From positions 94,663,825 through 94,727,824 of the forward strand of contig NC_080543.1 in assembly GCF_028640845.1 (NCBI RefSeq): DNA of 64,000 nucleotides, read 5' to 3'. This document shows, one piece after another, positions 33,691-44,267 of this stretch. This DNA comes from Ahaetulla prasina. Lineage: Eukaryota; Chordata; Lepidosauria; Squamata; Colubridae. The notes beneath the pieces are model-generated. The model was not told where the DNA came from and did no database searches. It saw nothing but the letters and a program-made list of their open reading frames with translations. Both the position numbers and the translations under genes were made by a program. How positions within the stretch are numbered: position 1 is the stretch's first letter; every line of letters starts with the position of its first letter.

Positions 33691-35617
33691 TAGCCACAAT
33701 TCTGTAAGCAACAACTTAATCTGATAATAAATATCTTGAGCTTGAAGCTAGTATTCATACTTCAAAATATGGCTGGAGTTGCCACATGGTACAGAATTGG
33801 CCTAGTTGCAAATGAAGAGAATATTTATAATAGAATAGTGCAATTGCATACCACTTTATGGAACATGTTATGTTCCCCAGTTTTATTTCCTGGTCTGGTT
33901 AACTTCATGCTTTCCTCCTCCCCCTTTCCCACCCTCTCCATTGCCTTATTGAGGCTGCATTCTCTCTGTCTCTCTCTTCTCTGTTGTTATTAAATAAATG
34001 CATGTTAAATATTTATGTGCCTTATGGCTAAAATGGACGTTGAGCAGTTCTGAAAAAAAAAGACACACTAAAACTAAGTCATGAGCATGATGCATTTATG
34101 GGAAAATTGTAATAGCCTGCTACTGAAGCATGAATATTTATTAAGAAATAGTGAGCCAATAGTTTCAGCTCAATTTCATTCTGAATTTTTAAAAGCTGTC
34201 AAGATTTCTCCTGTGCACCTTGTGTTTCATTGCTGCTCCACTGCTCACATTCTGATCGGAGACTAAGGAAGAGGGAACATTGCTAGCATATTCATCAACA
34301 GGCAATGAGAATCATTTAGTTCCATGTGCATTGTTGTATGTTGAAAGCAATGAATAGATTGCACTGACTGCAGTTTTCAGTTGTAGCCCATTCCTGGGTC
34401 TTTCCTTTGTAAGAAAAGAGGCAGTCTTATCTACTTAGCTTGATTTATATGCCCATCTAAAAGGCTCAGGGCAAACAGCAATAACAATAGGAACAAAATT
34501 AACTTTCAGCAAACAGCACTAAAGAAAGGTATTGAATGCAGAGGGAAAAGAGGACACTAATTCCAATCCGACTCTAGTCGAGATAATGCACAATGTTCCT
34601 TGATACCAAATAGAAAGTTTAGCATGGCATCCGGCATTCTTCCCTTATTTGAGTGCCCAGACATGTCCACTTACTCCCAGGATTTTCAACCACTGGATGG
34701 GAAATACTGAGATTTAAAGTCCACGTATTTGGGAAAGGCAAGTATATGATATATGAATCCTTCCATCTTGACATTTACTGTTAACCCATTGCCTAATGTT
34801 CCAACATTACTACTAGTGGACCCACCCAGCATAAAATATTGGATCCAATCCTCTAGTGATCTAGATACACATCATCAGGACACACACCTCATCTGCTTTC
34901 AACATAACACTGTCAGAAGAATAATTTGGGGTTGCAACTCGAACTGGGTTTGCACAAGAACAAATAAAAATGAGATCCAGACAGCTGTGAGGAAACAAAA
35001 AATACTTATTCCTAAAAGCAAGAAGTTTGCTTTTATGAGTATCTGCAGAGAAATGGGGCACAGCAATCCAATTAAATAGAGGAGCTTGTGGAAATGTCTA
35101 CATGCTGATTCTAGCATGATACTTGAGGGGTGTGTGTGTGTGTGTGTGTTTGTTTGTGTGTGTGTGTGTAGGTATGTCTATAGTGATTATTCTTGTGAAC
35201 ATGCAGTTCCACTGGGAGAACTAATTTAATTAACTCTGTTTGTATTTACAGACCTTATCCTTTGATTATTTGGGGTTTAGAGGAAATTTGAATAAAATAT
35301 TTTCCTCTGTTTGCTATTTTTACTTGATTAATTTAGTTTTGGCTTGACTATCAATTATCTACTGTAGTGGAGACACTGATTTTCGGTCCAACGTGGATTC
35401 TGTTAATATTTTAAGAGAAGATAGAAACAGTATAAAGAATAAAATATATTTTGATATAAAATATACACAATGCTTTTGTCCTTTGAATGTAAAGTACTAC
35501 ATAGGCCAGTTCTGTATCTTCCCAAACCATACTGCTTATTGCTTAGATATGTGCAAGTCCAGCTCCTGACCCTATGAGTAAGTGTCTAGATACTACATCA
35601 GTCCATATAGTCTTCTT
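33691..35617. other. no gene; (GT)n at about 35130-35170
   Basis: Unique-looking sequence. The (GT)n run is interrupted by TTTGTTTG. No domain was seen in the frames at 34081, 34753 or 34899. Confidence 0.45.
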
Positions 35618-35618
35618 T

Positions 35619-35661
35619 GGTTGTCTTCCATATCTTCTTCTAGAAGATATGGAAGACAACC
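35619..35661. repeat. perfect 20-bp inverted repeat, 3-nt loop
   Basis: GGTTGTCTTCCATATCTTCT, the spacer TCT, then its exact complement. No repeat family is evident around it. Confidence 0.9.
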
Positions 35662-35796
35662 AGCTGCACTGAGTTCCCTAGCTGAGGGACCAGGGCATTT
35701 CTTTGCAAGTGAATAAAATCAAAGCTGAACTTTTGGTAAACAAACAAACAAATAGTGTTTCTATCTAAGGTTAAAAATATGAATGAGATTTGGATG

Positions 35797-37440
35797 TTTA
35801 TTTATTTATTTATTTATTATTTAAATTTGTATACCGCCCTTCTCCCGAAGGACTCAGGGCGGTTCACAGCCAAGTAAAAACACACAATACATTATAAATA
35901 CAATTAAAATACAATTTAAAAAACTTATTAAATTGGCCACAATTAAAATTTGGAGATAAAACCCATTAAAAACCCATAACTTAAAAAACTAACCCAGTCC
36001 AGCGCAGATAAATAAGTAAGTTTTAAGCTCATGCGAAAGGTTCGGAGGTCCGGAAGTTGGCGAAGTCCTGGGGAGTTCGTTCCAGAGGCGGGAGCCCCAC
36101 AGAAGGCCCTTCCTGGGTGTCGCCAGACAACACTGTCGCGCCCGGCGGCACCCTGAGAGTCCTCTCTGTGAGGCGCACGGGTCGGTGAGAGGTATTCGGT
36201 AGCAGCAGGCGGTCCCGTAAGTAACCCGGCCCTATGCCATGGGCGCTTTAAAGGCGTTCACCAACACCTTGAAGCGCACCGGAAGGCCACAGGTAGCCAG
36301 TGCAGCCTGCGCAGGATAGGTGTCACTCGGGAGCCACGAGGGCTCCCTCTATCACCAGCGCAGCTGCATTCTGGACTAACTGTAGCCTCGGATGCCCTTC
36401 AAGGGAGCCCCATGTAGAGAGCATTGCAGTAGTCAGGCGAGGCGTCACAAGGGCGTGAGTGACTGTGCACAAGGCATCCCGGTCTAGAAAGGGGCGCAAC
36501 TGGCGCACCAGGCGAACCTGGTGGAAAGCTCTCCTGGAGACGGCCGTCAAATGGTCTTCAAAAGACAGCCGTGCATCCAGGAGAACGCCCAAATTGCGCA
36601 CCCTCTCCATCGGGGCCAATGACTCGCTCCCGACAGTCAGCCGAGGATTCAGCTGGCTGTACTGGGATGCCGGCATCCACAGCCACTCCGTCTTGGAGGG
36701 ATTGAGCTTGAGCCTGTTTCTCCCCATCCAGACCCGTATGGCTTCCAAACACCGGGACAGCACTTCGATAGCTTCATTGGGGTGGCCCGGTGTGGAAAAG
36801 TACAGCTGGGTGTCATCAGCGTACAGCTGGTACCTCACACCGAAGCCACTGATGATCTCACCCAGCGGCTTCATATAGATGTTGAACAGAAGGGGCGAGA
36901 GAATCGACCCTGCGGCACCCACAAGTGAGGCGCCGGGGTGACCTCTGCCCCCCCGTCAACACCGTCTGCGACCGGTCGGAAAGATAGGAGGAGAACCACC
37001 GATAAATGGTGCCTCCCACTCCCAATCCCTCCAACCGGCGCAGCAGGATACCATGGTCGATGGTATCAAAAGCCGCTGAGAGGTCTAATAGGACCAGGGC
37101 AGAGGAATAACCCCTATCCCTGGCCCTCCAGAGATCATCCACCAACGCGACCAAAGCCGTCTCAGTGCTGTAACCGGGTCGGAAGCCGGACTGGAACGGG
37201 TCCAGATAGACAGTTTCCTCCAGGTGCAGGGGAAACTGATATGCCACCATACTCTCTACAACCTTCGCCGCGAAGCGAAGGTTGGAGACCGGACGATAAT
37301 TACCTAAAACAGCCGGGTCCAGGGAAGGCTTCTTGAGGAGGGGCCTCACCACCGCCTCTTTCAAGGCGGCCGGAAAGACTCCCTCCAACAAGGAGGGAGT
37401 TAACTCTCCTCCTACTATAGGAGATGGGAAAATAGAATTG
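35797..37440 (-). mobile_element. L2-clade LINE, copy A, 5'-truncated
   Basis: The 3' terminus lies at 35797 ((TTTA)n followed on the plus strand by ATACCGCCCTTCTCCCGAAG). The minus strand carries reverse transcriptase and post-RT coding sequence. It is 5'-truncated near 37440, immediately next to the tail of a Sauria SINE. High GC and few changes relative to copy B (52052-56509) indicate a young family. Confidence 0.9.
36323..37440 (-). pseudogene. L2 reverse transcriptase, frameshifted
   Basis: In order, the minus strand encodes [60 protein letters not shown] (palm motif with the first catalytic Asp), [13 protein letters not shown], and [18 protein letters not shown]. Then come [10 protein letters not shown] (the YADD active site) and [11 protein letters not shown], followed by the post-[14 protein letters not shown] region. 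A frameshift at about 36900, where G-VPQG would stand, and further ones after 36440 break it. L2 RT copies RNA by target-primed reverse transcription; this copy cannot. Confidence 0.9.
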
Positions 37441-37476
37441 GAAATTGAATGCACAAAGATTTGCTGTCTGGATTAA

Positions 37477-37825
37477 AAGGTAAAGATTCCCCTCACACAT
37501 ATGTGCTATTTGTTCCCTTCTCTAGGGGGCAGTGCTCATCTCGTTTCAAAGCCGAAGAGCCAGCACTGTCCAAAGACAACTCCGTGGTCATGTGGCCGGC
37601 ATGACTAAACACCAAAGGTGCACGGAATGCTGTTACCTTCCCACCAAGGTGGTCCCTATTTTTCTACTTGCATTTTTTATGTGCTTTCGAACTGCTATGT
37701 TGGCAGAAGTTGGGACAAGTAATGGGAGCTTACCCCATTACGCAGCACTAGGGATTCGAATGGCTGAACTGCCGACCTTTCGATCAACAAGCTCAGCATC
37801 TTAGCCACTAAGCCACCACATCCCT
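37477..37825 (-). mobile_element. Sauria-type SINE
   Basis: The plus strand starts AAGGTAAAGATTCCCCTCAC and ends CTTAGCCACTAAGCCACCAC. In reverse this is a tRNA-like head (TGGCTTAGTGGCTAAG A box; GGTTCGAATCCC-type B box, here CATTCGAATCCC), a central part and a Bov-B-like tail (GGGAACAAATAGCACATATG, GGTAAAG). It is a full-length copy by comparison with 63084-63438. Confidence 0.88.
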
Positions 37826-38528
37826 TTTTTTCATTAAACTAGACATAGCTAATTCCTGCAACTGCTCTTCACATGTTTTAGCCTCCATCCCCTTAATTAT
37901 CTTTGTTCTTCTTCTCTGCCTTCAAATAAAACAAGAGCAAAACAAATCCTACACAACACACTCCATTTTTTTCTTGTTTTGTAGTAAAAAAAATAATATG
38001 TGTGAACATTATTACTAAGATGCCCATAGTTTTCATAAGCAACACTCTTTAGTGTCCTACCAGATGCAAACCAGCAGGTGGAAGTTACAGAAAGATACTG
38101 GCATTTTTATAGCCTGTTCTTGGAGTGTTTAGGGGACATAATTATATTTGCTTCTCACTTTTGAAAACCTAGCTTACCAAAGCTTTGTGAGATTGATGCA
38201 TGTTGCTTGGCACATGCACCATGAAAGATGCATGGCGCTTGGCACATGCAAACATTTTTTAAAATTACATACATTTCTGAACATTAATATTGAAATGGAC
38301 CATATTGTATAATTATTACCAATTGTTCAGACAAAGAAATGCATGGATATTTGTGTTAGGCAGAGATGTTATTTTGGGAGACGGGGAAATATGGCATGGA
38401 GACTAGCTTTTAAGGAAATAATATTCCACATACAGATGTGTCTAGGAAATATTGGTGCAAGTAAACTATTGGCCCTCTACAATATTCCATATTTAGCCAA
38501 TATGACAGGATGCTGGTTTAACACCATA
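37826..38528. other. no feature recognised
   Basis: A direct repeat of the type CATG(...)GCTTGGCACATGCA occurs at about 38197-38250. Nothing else was seen. Confidence 0.45.
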
Positions 38529-38536
38529 GTCTGTAA

Positions 38537-38786
38537 CAGAAGTGGTATTCAGCAGGTTTTGACCAGTTCTGGAGAACCGGTAGCAGAAATTTTGAGTAGT
38601 TTGGAGAACCAGTAAATGCCACCTCTGACTGGCCCCACCCACATCTATTCTCTGCCTCCCAAGTCCCAGCTGATCGAGTGGAAATGGGGATTTTGCAGTA
38701 ACCTTCCCCTGCCATGCCCACCAAGCCACGCCCACTAAGCCACACCCACAGAACCGGTAGTAAAAAAAAATTGAATCCCACCACTT
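38537..38786 (+). mobile_element. hAT MITE (CAGTGGTG family)
   Basis: Termini CAGAAGTGGTATTCAGCAGG and TTGAATCCCACCACTT, bounded by identical 8-bp duplications GTCTGTAA (38529-38536 and 38787-38794). It is non-autonomous. The interior has the CCATGCCCACCAAGCC repeats of the family. Confidence 0.92.
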
Positions 38787-38848
38787 GTCTGTAAGGAAAC
38801 AAATTATTTATATATCTTTCCAATGCAAAGATTAGATCTGTATTTCAA

Positions 38849-40380
38849 ATGGAAATAGTTAGTAGTCTTGGGAGTAGACTGGTTCCGAGCCCTGGGAATG
38901 GGGTCACCAGCGTCCACACCATCGGAAGCAGCCTGAAGGAAGACCTCCTCCAGGAATTCCAGGACATTTTCAAGGAACGCCTGAGCAAGTATGTGGGGAC
39001 CCCTATTTCTTTTAATTTAGACCCTTCTGTAGCCCCAATTAGGTTAAAAGCCAGACAAGTGCCTTTCGCTCTCAAACCAAAGATAGACAAAGAGCTTGAT
39101 AAATTGGTACAGCAAGGTATCTTAGTCCCCATTGATCACGCCAAGTGGGAAACGCCAATAGTGATCTCAGTAAAACCAGACAGGTCTGTCCGCATTTGTG
39201 CAGATTACAAAGCAACTCTGAATAAAGCCCTTCAAAAAAGCACCTACCCAGTTCCCATAATACAGCACCTCCTGCACTCCCTTGGCCCAGGCAAGATATT
39301 TGCAAAATTAGATCTTGCGTAGGCATAGCAGCAACTGCCGGTAAATGGCGCTACGGCAGAAGTGCAAATGACTGTGACTCACAGAGGAGCTTTTAAATGT
39401 ACCAGACTACAATTCGGAATCAGCATAGCCCCCGGTCTATTCCAAAGTGTAATGGAACATCTGCTGCAAGGGATACCTGGAGTAGTACCCTATTTTGATT
39501 ATGTCCTAATAACTGTAGCAGATGAAGAGCAATTGGGAGACCGCTTGAAGAGGGTGCTGACAGTTTTCAGGGCTGCTGGACTGCAGGTCAAACTAAATAA
39601 ATGCCAGATCGCAGTGTCAGCTGTGGAATTTCTAGGGTACAGGATTGTCCAATCAGGCATACAGCCCACTGAGAGTAAAATTAGAGCTATCAACAAGGCG
39701 CCCACCCCAAAGAATAAGACTAATGTACAAGCCTTTCTGGGGTTTTTGAATTTCTACTCTATTTTTCTAAAGAACAAGGCAACAGTTGCAGAGCCTCTAC
39801 ATAAATTACTAGTGAAAAAATCACCGTGGGGAAAAGCAGAATCAGAGGCATTTGCAGCTGTTAAGAAACTCTGGTCAGCAGAGAGCCTCCTAATCCAGTA
39901 CAACGGAATGCTCCCCCTTGTGCTAGCATGTGACACTTCCCCTTTTGGAGTAGGCGCTGTCCTATGTCATAGACTTCCAAATGGGTCAGAGGCGACCATT
40001 GCCTATTTCTCTTGCACCCTGTCCAGCGCTGAACGGAATTACAGTCAGCTGGACAGGGGGGGCCATGGCTGTCATGGCGGGAGTAAACAAATTTCAGAGT
40101 ACCTATTTGGGAGGACTTTTGAACTGGTCACTGACCATCACCCCCTGCTTGGACTGCTAGCTGGAGATTACCCCACTCCGGTGGCCCTGTCCCCAAGACT
40201 GACTAGGTGGTCCATTTTTCTGGCTGCCTACTCTTACCGCCTGACCCACCAACCCAGCCGAAACCTGGGACACGCTGATGCATTAAGCAGATACCCATTG
40301 CCAGACCCGACCCCCAGAATCCCTGTCCTGCTTATAGACTGCCTAGACTCTGGGCCTCTCACTTCTGCTGAAGTGGCGAA
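38849..40380 (+). pseudogene. Gypsy reverse transcriptase and RNase H
   Basis: The first frame covers the RT N-terminus (VPFALKPKIDKELDKLVQQG, WETPIVISVKPD, RICADYKA, KIFAKLDLA, the first catalytic Asp) and stops at 39320. The second frame (39362 on) continues with GAFKCTRLQFGISIAPGLFQ, then PYFDYVLI where YFDD is expected. The second active-site Asp is thus replaced by Tyr. RNase H follows: LACDTSPFGVGAVL, AERNYSQLD (catalytic Glu region altered), ELVTDHHPL and GHADALSR. A stop and an active-site change make it inactive. Coding then thins out before the integrase knuckle at 40553. Confidence 0.92.
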
Positions 40381-40552
40381 AGCCTCTGCTAAAGACTATA
40401 TTTTGAGAACTGTAATTGGCTGGGTGCATAGGGGGTGGCCAAGCGGCTCAATAGGCGGGGATTTCAAAAAAAATTTAACCAAATTTTTCAAATTGTCTAC
40501 TCAAGGGGATTGACATTCTAACAATACCCTGGGATTGTTAGAATGAAGGGGG

Positions 40553-41690
40553 TTGACTAGAAGTTATGTGTCGTGGTCCAACATGGATGGTGATATCGAG
40601 AAATGGGTGGCTAGATGCTCCCCATGTCAGAAGTCTAGGCCATTACCCCAGGCACTGTTCCCTCTAAGCTGCGCGCGTGCGCAAATGCGCACTGCTGACA
40701 CGGTCTCCGCGCACAGAAAATCTGTGCTGCGCAGCTAATCAACGCCTGTCAAATGATGTTGATTAGCTGCCCAGCACAGATTCAACTAACTAAAAGTTTT
40801 AGCTGGCGAATCTGTGCTGCGCAGCTAATCAACGTAATTTGACAGGCGTTGATTAGCTGCCCAGCACAGATTCAACTAACTAAAAGTTTTAGCTAGCCGA
40901 TTCTAACTAAAAGTTTTAGCTAGCGAATCTGTGCTGCGCGGCTAATCAGCGCCTGTCAAATTACATTGATTATGATTCTTTTAATAAATCATGTGACTTG
41001 AATGGATGGATTTAATAAATGAATAATAATAAATAATAATAATAAATAAATAAAATAAAATAAAATAATAATAATAATAAATAAATAAAATAAATGAATG
41101 GATTTAATAAATCATGTGACTTGAATGGATGCGATGCTGGCATGACCCGCACGTCTGATGTTGCTCACAGTGGTCCAAGGGACCGCTCAGGGAGTTAGTG
41201 TGCTTGCTCAGACTCGTGAAAAATTAGAGGGAACATTGACCCCAGGTTAAAGAGTGGGGAAAAAACCTGAGGCCCTTGGGCACGTATCCATATAGACTTT
41301 GTGGTCCATTTCATGGCCAAATATTTCTGATAACTGTGGATGCTTTCTCAAAATGATTGGAGATAATACTTATGCACTCTACCACAGCAGAGGCCCTCCG
41401 AAAGCTCTTTGCTACGCATGGATTACCAGACACCCTGGTATCTGATAATGGGCCCTGATTTACAGCTACCCAGTTCGAGGGGTTCTTAGCAGGTTTGGGA
41501 ATTCACCATGCCCTGTCAGCACCGTTTCATCCAGCCACGAATGGCATTGCAGAAAGTTTTGTGAGATCCGCCAAAGAAGCATTGGCCCAGTTAGGGCCAG
41601 GGGACTGGCAGGCTAGAGTAGATATGTTCCTTTCTGTCCAACATGGCACCAAGTCCAAAGTGGTCGGAGGACTTACCTGAGGACTTTGGT
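40553..41690 (+). pseudogene. Gypsy integrase, interrupted
   Basis: Before the insertion lies the end of the zinc-binding domain (RSYVSWSNMDGDIEKWV then CSPCQKSRP). After the insertion the core resumes with a decayed first catalytic Asp region (ITVDAFSK), then DTLVSDNGP with an in-frame stop in place of Q, and HPATNGIAESFVRSAKEAL with the catalytic Glu. Several stops are present. The integrase joins element DNA to the host genome; this copy cannot. Confidence 0.88.
40653..41238. mobile_element. hAT MITE inside Gypsy integrase
   Basis: Inverted termini CACTGTTCCCTCTAA and TTAGAGGGAACATTG (14 of 15 match), with identical 8-bp duplications ACCCCAGG (40645-40652 and 41239-41246). The interior has a tandem-like array of GCTGCGCAGCTAATCAACG and AACTAAAAGTTTTAGCT blocks and a TAA/TAAA-rich stretch (41025-41100). 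It has no coding capacity. Confidence 0.95.
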
Positions 41691-41919
41691 GTCCAGCGCT
41701 GCCCTCTCAAACAGCCACTCCCAACCGAAGAAAAATTTGCCCACAAACAAATCCAACAAGGTCCATTGGACGAGCTGGGAGGAACAGAAAGTCCCTCCGA
41801 CCAGCACAACTCCCCGCCTAGAACTGAGTTGTGCAGGTCAACTAGGCATGGGGAACGCCCTAGTTACCTGTGTGACTACGTATGTAAATAGTTGTAAATT
41901 TCTGACCAAAGTGTCTTCT

Positions 41920-42119
41920 GGGAAGGGAGGGGTGTAATGTATCTGAGTTTTGGAGGGAACTTTTGGAGGGAAAATACTTGTTAATGATTGGCTGGTGCCT
42001 CAGCCATAATAGTATATAAGGAGAGCTTCTCCTTGAGTTCTTTTGCTGGGTTCACACCATACAATAAAGAGCTGTTGTTACAAATGACCTGTCTCCTGCC
42101 TCTTCAAACACCCAATACA
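41920..42119 (+). promoter_or_regulatory. Gypsy polypurine tract and 3' LTR
   Basis: GGGAAGGGAGGGG immediately precedes TGTAATGT; the LTR ends CCAATACA (TGTA...TACA termini, 187 bp). A TATA box TATATAAG is at 42013-42020 and AATAAA at 42063-42068, so promoter and poly-A signals sit in the expected order. Confidence 0.9.
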
Positions 42120-42478
42120 CAAATGTGGCATTTTGTGTGTGTGAGAGAGTCAGTTGTGTTGTATTGTGTGTGTGTAAAGTGTGAAAGTTGGTTTTTGAGC
42201 TTTTTGTGGCTGTGTGAGATTCCTGCTTGTTGCAGGGGCCATTTTGGGTGAAGTGCAGCAGCTTTTATATTGTGTGTGAGTCAATTGTGTTGTGTTGTGT
42301 GTGTGTAAAGTGTGAAAGTTGGTTTTTGGTACCACTTATTGTTTTGTATACTTTGTTTATTATTTTTATTATTTATTGTTATTGGCCATGCCAACCCAGT
42401 CATCTGACCACCAAGCCATGCCCACCAATTAAGCCACGCCCACAGAACTGGTAGGGAAATTTTTAGATTTCACTCCTG
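42120..42478. mobile_element. right part of hAT element B
   Basis: The sequence matches 30630-31044: GTGTGAAAGTTGGTTTTTGA units, CCATGCCAACCC, AATTAAGCCACGCCCACAGA and the terminus GATTTCACTCCTG. The left end is cut exactly at the Gypsy LTR border. Confidence 0.78.
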
Positions 42479-42725
42479 GATTGAACCATTTATAACTTTA
42501 TTTTGAATAAATTTATTTTTAACCTAACTAATTTGAAATAAACTCATAAATTCCTTGTACTTGTCTTCTGAAAGCTATATGGCTAGAAGAAAGAGGGCAG
42601 CCTTGATAACATTATTAACAGTAAAACCAGAATGTATTTGACTTGGATAGTTTGGAGGACATCCACTTTCCCAAATAGTCCAATATATTTTTGAGCATTT
42701 CCTTTACTGTCTATGGAGAACTGAA
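42479..42725. other. no feature recognised
   Basis: AT-rich; no signature was recognised. Confidence 0.45.
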
Positions 42726-42765
42726 GAACTGAAGAACCTTCTTGGATGAGAAGCGAAACATCTTC
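42726..42765 (+). ncRNA. hammerhead-ribozyme-like motif A
   Basis: CTGAAGA (42729-42735), one extra A, the stem CCTTCT/AGAAGC (5 of 6 pairs) around TGGATG, GAAA (42755-42758), C and ATC where GUC is expected, then TTC. The last pairs with GAA before the core to give a 3-bp stem I. The following sequence (AAGAAAAAACAAAGCAAGTC) looks like part of a repeat. Confidence 0.42.
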
Positions 42766-43379
42766 AAGAAAAAACAAAGCAAGTCTAGTTGCCTTTTGAA
42801 AAAGGCCTTTTGGGAAATTTCCTTTACTGTAAATTGAAAGTTGTCTCTTTTCTCAGGTGGTCTTAGATGTCTGAATGAGAATTGACTTATGTATCGTGAA
42901 AGAATTGTATCTGCAGTAGCAACGCCAGAGAAAGGTAGACCTACCATGGATTCCACAACTCTTCTCAATCTTATGATGTTAGCTCTGTTGAAGAACAAAT
43001 TGATTGATTGATTGATTTCCAGCTCAGTGCTACAGTGGGATTAAAACTTCTGAGAAGCTAGGTGTTATTTCAGATAGTATGATTCGATTTATACTTAGAA
43101 ATAACTTCTGACTCAACCCTGTTCCAGCTCCTAATTTTTAGGTTCTGAAAAGGAAATGCTAGTATGATGGCTTTGCAATTCCCCTTCCATAGCCCAGAGG
43201 GAGGAATAAAATTAACAAGTGCTTTAGCAATTGTGGGCTGCGTCAGCAGCTCTATAAATTGAATAAATAAACCATTAAATAAAATAAAATAACATGCATC
43301 ACAATGCAAATTACAGCCCTTAGGTACTTGAGTTGCAAAAGGGCAATGCTTACATTGTGACACTGCAATACATCTTTTG
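42766..43379. other. no gene recognised
   Basis: Possible remainder of the repeat carrying motif A, plus unique-looking sequence. A (TTGA)n run is at 42998-43015. Confidence 0.4.
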
Positions 43380-43997
43380 TCATCACAATGGGAAGAGAAG
43401 GAAAAGGAGAGGAAGACCTAGCTGAGCAGGTTTGAGAGATGGGTCTCTTATACTTCCCCTCTCCTCTATGATCGCCCTCTCTCAGCTGTAGTTAGGAATG
43501 CAGAAAAAACCATTGCAATCAGCCTGCCTTCCATTGAGAATCTGCGTACTGCACAAGCCAGAAAGAGGGCTGAGAAAATATCTACAGATTCCTCACATCC
43601 TGGATATAAACCGTTCCATTTCTCCCCTTAGGATGCCACTATATGGTATTGCATGCCAAAACAACTAGACAAAAAGAAAGTTTTTCCCCCATGCCATCAC
43701 TCTGTTGAACAACTAATTCCCACAGCGTTGACTTAGGCCTAAAGAAATTTACCCATGCAGTAGACTGTATTACTATTATTCTTCTCATCTTCTCATCTTT
43801 CTCATCTTTTCATCTTTCATACTACCTTGTCCTATTGGTATGTTATAATTTATCGCTTGTTGTTATCTTATGATTAATGATTGTAACTATGATTTATGAC
43901 TTAAGATCTATCACTTTGTTGTTTGTATGTAAACTGAGAGCTTCAGCACTGGAGACAAATTTCTTGTGTGTCAAATCATACAGCCAATAAAGAATTG
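43380..43997 (+). mobile_element. LINE 3' end (CR1/Rex1- or Tx1-like)
   Basis: The decayed frame reads ISLPSIENLRTAQARKRAEKI, DSSHPGYKPFHF and FFPHAITLLNN, the post-RT tail common to these LINEs (SHP...F...L ... R...SFFPRAI.LLN). The 3' UTR ends CAATAAAGAATTGAATTCTA and runs into a TTCTA repeat. The same tail is present in reverse at 57262-57372. Confidence 0.65.
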
Positions 43998-44137
43998 AAT
44001 TCTATTCTATTCTATTCTATTCTATTCTATTCTATTCTATTCTATGCTATGCTATGCTATGCTATGCTATGCTATGCTATGCTATGCTATGCTATGCTAT
44101 GCTATGCTATGCTATGCTATGCTATGCTATGCTATGC
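43998..44137 (+). repeat. pentanucleotide array: (TTCTA)n then (TGCTA)n
   Basis: About ten TTCTA units are followed by about eighteen TGCTA units in the same phase. It extends directly from the LINE 3' terminus. Confidence 0.96.
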
Positions 44138-44239
44138 AGTTTGTCTCACTGGCATGAAATATGCTGCAGCCAATGTGCTGGATGGTGGTTTTTTTCTGCC
44201 CTTTCTCTTCTGAATGGATTTAAGGAGCCTTGCTAAGGG

Positions 44240-44267
44240 CGGGCAGGCAGGCAGGCAGGCAGGCAGA
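44240..44267 (+). repeat. (GGCA)n tetranucleotide run
   Basis: Six to seven GGCA units; the Arg-Gln-Ala-Gly frame is an artefact. Confidence 0.85.

Larger units (their letters stand above)
38849..42119 (+). mobile_element. Gypsy LTR retrotransposon remnant (pol to 3' LTR)
   Basis: Starting inside pol, the order is RT, RNase H, integrase zinc knuckle, integrase core, C-terminal region, polypurine tract (41920-41932) and 3' LTR (41933-42119). The RT-RH-IN order is diagnostic of Gypsy (Metaviridae). The 5' LTR, gag and protease are missing. The integrase is interrupted by a hAT MITE (40653-41238). Confidence 0.92.

Noticed and set aside
36459..37336. Plus-strand frames of 132-139 codons
   Set aside because: They are antisense shadows of the GC-rich L2 reverse transcriptase.
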